From an uncultured Collinsella sp. (GTDB taxonomy: Bacteria > Actinomycetota > Coriobacteriia > Coriobacteriales > Coriobacteriaceae), in NCBI GenBank assembly GCA_902489945.1, contig CABUBZ010000064.1, forward strand, positions 1-10,007: 10,007 bases of DNA, in the 5' to 3' direction. The translations under genes were made by a program, and so were the position numbers. The notes beneath the pieces are model-generated. The model saw only the letters and a list, made by a program, of their open reading frames with translations. It was not told the DNA's origin and made no database searches. Positions within the stretch are counted from its first letter, which is position 1. Each line of letters starts with the position of its first letter. Below are positions 6,081 to 10,007 of this stretch, in pieces.

Positions 6081-6143
6081 TTGCGGTGAAATACGGACTG
6101 TTGGGCGCCCTAAGCCCGACAAACAGTCCGTATTTCACCGCAA
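6081..6143. repeat. Long intergenic palindrome, copy 2
   Basis: The left arm 6081-6102 and right arm 6122-6143 are perfect 22-bp inverted repeats. Inside, GGGC (6103-6106) can pair with GCCC (6114-6117). A slipped register, TGTTGGGC (6099-6106) with GCCCGACA (6114-6121), is also possible. The outer arm core TTGCGGTGAAATA is identical to that of the palindrome at 2946-3012; the inner arm (CGGACTGTT) is different but still self-complementary. It lies 64 bp beyond the gdhA terminator and about 55 bp before the candidate promoter of the hydroxylase operon. No T-tract follows. Function unknown. Confidence 0.88.
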
Positions 6144-6195
6144 GTTATGGATGGGAGGGAGGTTTTTGTGCTGTGGAAGGTCGCGGCCCTTCGTT

Positions 6196-6204
6196 TGGTA
6201 CACT
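6196..6204 (+). promoter_or_regulatory. Possible extended -10 promoter of the hydroxylase operon
   Basis: TGG followed by TACACT (6199-6204) fits an extended -10 element, 24 bp before the first ATG of the operon. It overlaps a near-palindrome, 6198-6213, with arms GTACACTT/AAAAGTAC agreeing at 6 of 8 positions, which might be an operator. No clear -35 is seen. The GTTTGGTA context is shared with the selC candidate promoter. Confidence 0.35.
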
Positions 6205-6228
6205 TAAAAGTACTGGACAAGTGAAGAG

Positions 6229-7143
6229 ATGGGGGAGAACGTGCTCAAGTTCGGTACCTACGTCCGTGTTGGAAGCGCGGCCGAAGCCTATGAGCTCTTA
6301 CAGAAGAACCGCAACAACAAGATTGTGGGCGGCGGCATCTGGATGCGCCTGGGCTCGCGTCGCGTGGCGACGGCGATTGACCTTTCGGCCTGCGGACTCG
6401 ATCAGATCGAGGAGACCGAGACCGAGTTTCGCATCGGAGCCATGTGCACCCTGCGCCAGCTCGAGCGCCATGTCGAGCTCAACGCGCTTGTCAACAATGT
6501 CTTTGAGTTCGCCGTCCACGATATCGTGGGCGTGCAGCTGCGCAATACCGCCACGGTGGGCGGCAGCATCTACGGCCGCTTTGGCTTCTCGGACGTGCTC
6601 TCGGCTTTCCTGGCGCTCGATTCCTATGTTGAGCTGACGGGCGCCGGTCGCGTGCCGCTCGCCGAGTTTGTTGACATGGGTTACGTGCGCGACGTGATCG
6701 AGCACATCGTGGTCGTCAAGCACGATTACCGTGCGAGCTACGAGGCCGTGCGCAAGGCCGCGACCGACTTTCCCTCGCTGAACGTTACCGCTGCCTGGTG
6801 GAACAACAGCTGGCATGTCACTGTGGGTGCCCGCCCGCTGCGCGCGACCCTGCTGCAGGGCGAGGCGTGCGGCCTTACCGCCGAGCAGCCTTCCGAGGAC
6901 GAGCTTCGCGCCCTGGCCGCGTCCGTACGCGCGCTGAGCTATGGCACCAACCTGTGGGGCTCGGCCGACTACCGCCGTCGCATCTCGGCCCCGCTGGCGA
7001 TTCATGCTGTGCGTCGCGCTGCCGGCATCGAGCTTTCGGCCGCGCTTGCCCGCGAGCTCGAGACCGTGCAAGTGCCAAAGTTTGCCACGGACGAGTATTC
7101 CTGCCGCCGCGTGTCCGGCGTCGATTCTAACGAGGTGCGCTAA
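6229..7143 (+). CDS. FAD-binding subunit of a molybdenum hydroxylase
   Basis: FAD subunit (CoxM/XdhB type) of a xanthine dehydrogenase/aldehyde oxidase-family enzyme. It should take electrons from the [2Fe-2S] clusters of the partner and pass them to an acceptor. The 304-residue product has an N-terminal PCMH-type FAD domain. The segment NKIVGGGIWMRLG occupies the place of the usual AGGTDLL loop. The second FAD motif, RNTATVGGSIYGRFGFSD, is well conserved. A CO dehydrogenase flavoprotein C-terminal domain follows from about residue 170 (YEAVRKAATDFPSLNVTAAW). The start is uncertain: ATG at 6229 has a poor ribosome binding site, while an in-frame GTG at 6241 gives MLKFGTYVRVGS, the usual N-terminus of this family, with GGAG only 3 nt before it. 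The stop overlaps the next start by 1 nt (TAATG), so the two subunits are translationally coupled. The substrate cannot be read from the sequence. Confidence 0.85.
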   Translation: MGENVLKFGTYVRVGSAAEAYELLQKNRNNKIVGGGIWMRLGSRRVATAIDLSACGLDQIEETETEFRIGAMCTLRQLERHVELNALVNNVFEFAVHDIVGVQLRNTATVGGSIYGRFGFSDVLSAFLALDSYVELTGAGRVPLAEFVDMGYVRDVIEHIVVVKHDYRASYEAVRKAATDFPSLNVTAAWWNNSWHVTVGARPLRATLLQGEACGLTAEQPSEDELRALAASVRALSYGTNLWGSADYRRRISAPLAIHAVRRAAGIELSAALARELETVQVPKFATDEYSCRRVSGVDSNEVR

Positions 7144-9974
7144 TGGCTGCCAAACTCATCGATCTTTCCTTTACGCTCAACGGCCGCAAGGTCAAGGTTC
7201 AAATTGCTCCTGACACCATGCTCTTTTCGCTTTTGCGTGAGCAGGGCTGCGCGTCGGTGCGCTGCGCCTGCGAAACCACCAACTGCGGTCTGTGCACGGT
7301 GTGGCTCGACGGCGACCCGGTGCTGAGCTGCTCGGTTCCTGCCGCCCGTGTTGAGGGCCGCTCCATTACCACGCTCGAGGGCCTCAAGGCCGAGTCCGAG
7401 GCACTGGCCCGTGCGATGGCTGCCGAAGGCGCCGAGCAGTGCGGTTTTTGCGCCCCCGGTCTTATCATGAACGTGCTGGCGCTCGCCCGCGCCGCCAAGG
7501 AGGACCCGAGCCTCGTCGCCACACGCGAAGAGCTCTCGCGCCAGCTCGCCGGTAACCTCTGCCGCTGCAGCGGCTACGAGAGCCAGCTGCGCGCCATCGT
7601 GCGCTTCCTCAACGAGTCCGGCGTGCAGGTGGGCTTCGAGATGTCCGAGCTGCCGGTCAATAACACCAGCTCCGACGGTGTCGCGTACAAGCAGATTACC
7701 CACAAGCAGCCCAAGAAGGACTCGAAGGCTCTGCTCGAGGGCCGTCCCGTCTACACGGGCGATATGGTGCCCGCCGGCGCGCTCATCGTCAAACTCAAGC
7801 GCAGTCCCTATGCCCGCGCCAAGATCCGCTCCATCGACACCTCGCGCGCCCTTAAGGTGCCCGGCGTGGTGGGCGTCTACACCTACGAGGACGTACCCCA
7901 GCGCCGCTTTACTATCGCCGGCCAGAGCTATCCGCAGCCGAGCCCCTACGACCGCTTGATCCTCGAGAACCTCGTCCGTTACCAAAACGAAGAGGTGGCG
8001 ATCGTCGCCGCCGAGACCGAGGAGGCCGCCGACAAGGCGCTCAAGCTCATCAAGGTCGACTACGAGGTGCTCGAGCCCCTGCTCGACTTTACCCAGGCAC
8101 TCGATAACGACATCGTGGTCCATCCCGAGGGCGACGTTACCTTTATGTTCCCGCAGGGCGGCGACGTTGCTCGCAACCTGGTGTGCAGCGGTACCAGCGA
8201 TTTTGGCGACCTCGACGAGGCATTCGCCCAGAGCGACATCGTCTTTGAGCGCACCTACACGAGCCAGGCCACGCAGACCGCGCCCATGGAGACCTTCCGC
8301 GCCTTCGCGACGACCGATGCGTTCGGCCGCATCTCGGTGACCACCTCGACGCAGGTGCCCTTCCACGTGCGCCGCATGGTCGCGCAGTCGCTCGACATTC
8401 CGCAGTCACAGGTGCAGGTCATTAAGCCGCGCATCGGTGGCGGCTTTGGCTCCAAGCAGACGGGCTGCTGCGAGATCTTCGTGGCGTTCGTCACTCAGCA
8501 GACCGGCCGTCCGAGCTATTGCTGCTACACCCGCGAGGAGACCATCACCGCGGGCAACTCGCGCCACCAGATGCAGATGACCGTCAAGCTGGGCGCCATG
8601 AACGACGGCACCATCACGGCCATCGATCTGCATACGCTGTCCAACGCCGGTGCTTATGGCGAGCACGCTACCACGACGATCGGCCTTTCGGGCCACAAGA
8701 GCCTGCCCATCTACAACCACGTGAAGGCGAGTCGCTTTAGCTGGGACGCCGTCTACACCAATACCAACCGCGGCGGCGCGTATCGCGGCTACGGTGCCAC
8801 CCAGGGCCAGTTTGCCGTCGAGAGCGCCGTCAACGAGCTTGCCGACATGCTGCGCATGGATCCCGCTGACCTGCGCCTTAAGAACATGGTGCGCGAGGGC
8901 GAGGTCATGCCGCAGTACTACAACGAGAAGCTCAACGCCTGCGCGCTCGACCGCTGCCTGCTGCGCGCGATGGACATGATCGGCTGGCGCGACAAGCCGC
9001 TGGCTGTGGACCTGGGCGACCGCGTGCGCGCCCTGGGCTGCGCGCTCACCATGCAGGGCTCTGGCATTTCCAACGTGGACATCGCCGGCATCGACATGCG
9101 CCTGGAAGAGGACGGCTTCATTACCATCGGCACCGGCGCCACCGATAACGGCATGGGCGTCGACACGATCCTGGCGCAGATCGCCGCCGAGGAGCTGGGT
9201 GTGGAGAGCTCGCTCATTGTGGTACGCGGCGTGGACACCGATGTGTCGCCGTTCGACGCCGGCTCGTACGCGAGCTCGGGTACGTACGTGACGGGCCTTG
9301 CAGCCAAGAACGCCGCGACCGAGCTGCGTGAGAAGATTTGCGCCAAGGCCGCCCAGATGTGGGACGTGGACGCCGCCGACGTGGTCTTTGATGGCCAGTA
9401 CGTGCGCCTGTCCGACGAGCGTGCCGCGCGCGAGCAGAACCGCTACCTCACGCTGCGCGACTTTGCCAACCTGTGCGTCAAGAACATCGCGGGCGGCGAC
9501 GCGCTCACCTCGCATGCCTCCGCCTGCCTGCCCGTTTCGCCTCCGCCGTTTATGGCAGGCATTGCCGAGGTCGAGGTCGACAAGGCCACCGGCAAGGTGA
9601 CCGTGGTGGACTACGCGGCGGCTGTGGACTGCGGCACCGTGATCAACGAGGCGCTCGCGCGCGTCCAGGCCGAGGGCGGCATTGCCCAGGGTATTGGTCA
9701 CGCGCTCTACGAGATTGTCGAGCACGATGACCGCGGCCGTCTGCGCACCGGCAACTTTATGAGCTACAAGCTGCCCACGCGCCTGGATATCGGCAGCATT
9801 CGCGTGGCCTTTGAGCCGAGCTATGAGCCGACGGGCCCGTTTGGCGCCAAATCGATCGGCGAGGTCGTCATCAACACGCCGCTCGCCGCCGTTGCCTCGG
9901 CCGTGGCGCACGCCACCGGCCATCAGGTTCGCTCGCTGCCGATCACGCCCGAGAAGGCCCTGCTGGGGGAGTAG
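7143..9974 (+). CDS. Fused [2Fe-2S]/molybdopterin subunit of a molybdenum hydroxylase
   Basis: 943-residue catalytic subunit joining the iron-sulfur and molybdenum modules of the xanthine dehydrogenase/aldehyde oxidase family. Residues 1-75 form the plant-ferredoxin-type [2Fe-2S] domain with C43, C48, C51 and C63. Residues about 80-155 are the helical [2Fe-2S] domain with CGFC (100-103) and CRC (140-142). The Mo-binding part starts near residue 180 (LLEGRPVYTGDM). It contains QTAPMETF (378-385), the cofactor motif GGGFGSKQ (432-439), YRGYGATQ (547-554) and GAKSIGE with the likely catalytic base E907. All expected ligands are present, so the enzyme is predicted active. The FeS-Mo fusion, with FAD on a separate chain, is known in some anaerobe hydroxylases. 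GAGGTG lies 5 nt before the start. Substrate (purine, aldehyde or N-heterocycle) is undetermined. A labile Se ligand, as in selenium-dependent molybdenum hydroxylases, is possible but would not be encoded as Sec; no in-frame TGA occurs. Confidence 0.92.
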   Translation: MAAKLIDLSFTLNGRKVKVQIAPDTMLFSLLREQGCASVRCACETTNCGLCTVWLDGDPVLSCSVPAARVEGRSITTLEGLKAESEALARAMAAEGAEQCGFCAPGLIMNVLALARAAKEDPSLVATREELSRQLAGNLCRCSGYESQLRAIVRFLNESGVQVGFEMSELPVNNTSSDGVAYKQITHKQPKKDSKALLEGRPVYTGDMVPAGALIVKLKRSPYARAKIRSIDTSRALKVPGVVGVYTYEDVPQRRFTIAGQSYPQPSPYDRLILENLVRYQNEEVAIVAAETEEAADKALKLIKVDYEVLEPLLDFTQALDNDIVVHPEGDVTFMFPQGGDVARNLVCSGTSDFGDLDEAFAQSDIVFERTYTSQATQTAPMETFRAFATTDAFGRISVTTSTQVPFHVRRMVAQSLDIPQSQVQVIKPRIGGGFGSKQTGCCEIFVAFVTQQTGRPSYCCYTREETITAGNSRHQMQMTVKLGAMNDGTITAIDLHTLSNAGAYGEHATTTIGLSGHKSLPIYNHVKASRFSWDAVYTNTNRGGAYRGYGATQGQFAVESAVNELADMLRMDPADLRLKNMVREGEVMPQYYNEKLNACALDRCLLRAMDMIGWRDKPLAVDLGDRVRALGCALTMQGSGISNVDIAGIDMRLEEDGFITIGTGATDNGMGVDTILAQIAAEELGVESSLIVVRGVDTDVSPFDAGSYASSGTYVTGLAAKNAATELREKICAKAAQMWDVDAADVVFDGQYVRLSDERAAREQNRYLTLRDFANLCVKNIAGGDALTSHASACLPVSPPPFMAGIAEVEVDKATGKVTVVDYAAAVDCGTVINEALARVQAEGGIAQGIGHALYEIVEHDDRGRLRTGNFMSYKLPTRLDIGSIRVAFEPSYEPTGPFGAKSIGEVVINTPLAAVASAVAHATGHQVRSLPITPEKALLGE

Positions 9975-10007
9975 CGGGTCAGCGAACAAATCGTAATTGG
10001 CGGGGCG
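9975..10007. other. Downstream edge of the window
   Basis: 33 bp after the hydroxylase TAG stop. No terminator, ribosome binding site or start codon can be supported, so it is unclear whether the operon continues. Confidence 0.5.

Noticed and set aside
8406..9989. Long open frame on the minus strand across the Mo hydroxylase gene (about 527 codons)
   Set aside because: Shadow of a confidently identified gene in high-GC DNA, with no family motif.
1..10007. CRISPR array, insertion sequence or prophage genes
   Set aside because: No regularly spaced direct repeats, transposase, integrase or phage protein motifs were seen.

Overview
The window is a high-GC, gene-dense stretch with every recognisable gene on the + strand. 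Protein sequences and codon use point to an anaerobic, high-GC Actinobacterium of the Coriobacteriia, most like Collinsella. That placement is inference, because no phylogenetic marker gene is present.

Layout. Positions 1-3166 hold the selenocysteine (Sec) machinery: the 3' part of selA, then selB overlapping it by 4 nt, then a 97-nt tRNA-Sec gene (selC) with anticodon TCA and an encoded CCA end. After a ~150-bp gap come mobA (molybdenum cofactor guanylyltransferase, 3321-3953) and, 15 bp later, a small Cys-rich protein with a DUF3343 (putative Se/S carrier-like) domain (3969-4364). A 256-bp spacer with repeats and a leader hairpin precedes gdhA (NADP-type glutamate dehydrogenase, 4621-5958), which ends in a strong intrinsic terminator. 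The last part (6229-9974) is a two-gene operon for a molybdenum hydroxylase of the xanthine dehydrogenase/aldehyde oxidase family: an FAD subunit, then a fused 2x[2Fe-2S] plus molybdopterin subunit, overlapping by 1 nt.

How the genes fit together. SelA, SelB and tRNA-Sec make and deliver Sec. MobA completes the guanine-nucleotide form of the Mo cofactor. The DUF3343 protein may handle reactive Se or S. Together they resemble a maturation kit for a Sec-containing, Mo-dependent enzyme such as formate dehydrogenase, which is not in the window. The Mo hydroxylase could also draw on this Mo and possibly Se supply. selD is not in the window. gdhA (ammonia assimilation) looks like an unrelated, separately transcribed gene.

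Most notable structure outside genes: two long intergenic palindromes (2946-3012 and 6081-6143) share the same outer arm (core TTGCGGTGAAATA) but have different inner arms that are still self-complementary. Each lies 40-60 bp upstream of a possible extended -10 promoter (before selC and before the hydroxylase operon). They look like members of a dispersed palindromic repeat family. The tRNA-Sec also departs from canonical features: C instead of U at position 33 and a G-A mismatch at the base of the acceptor stem.
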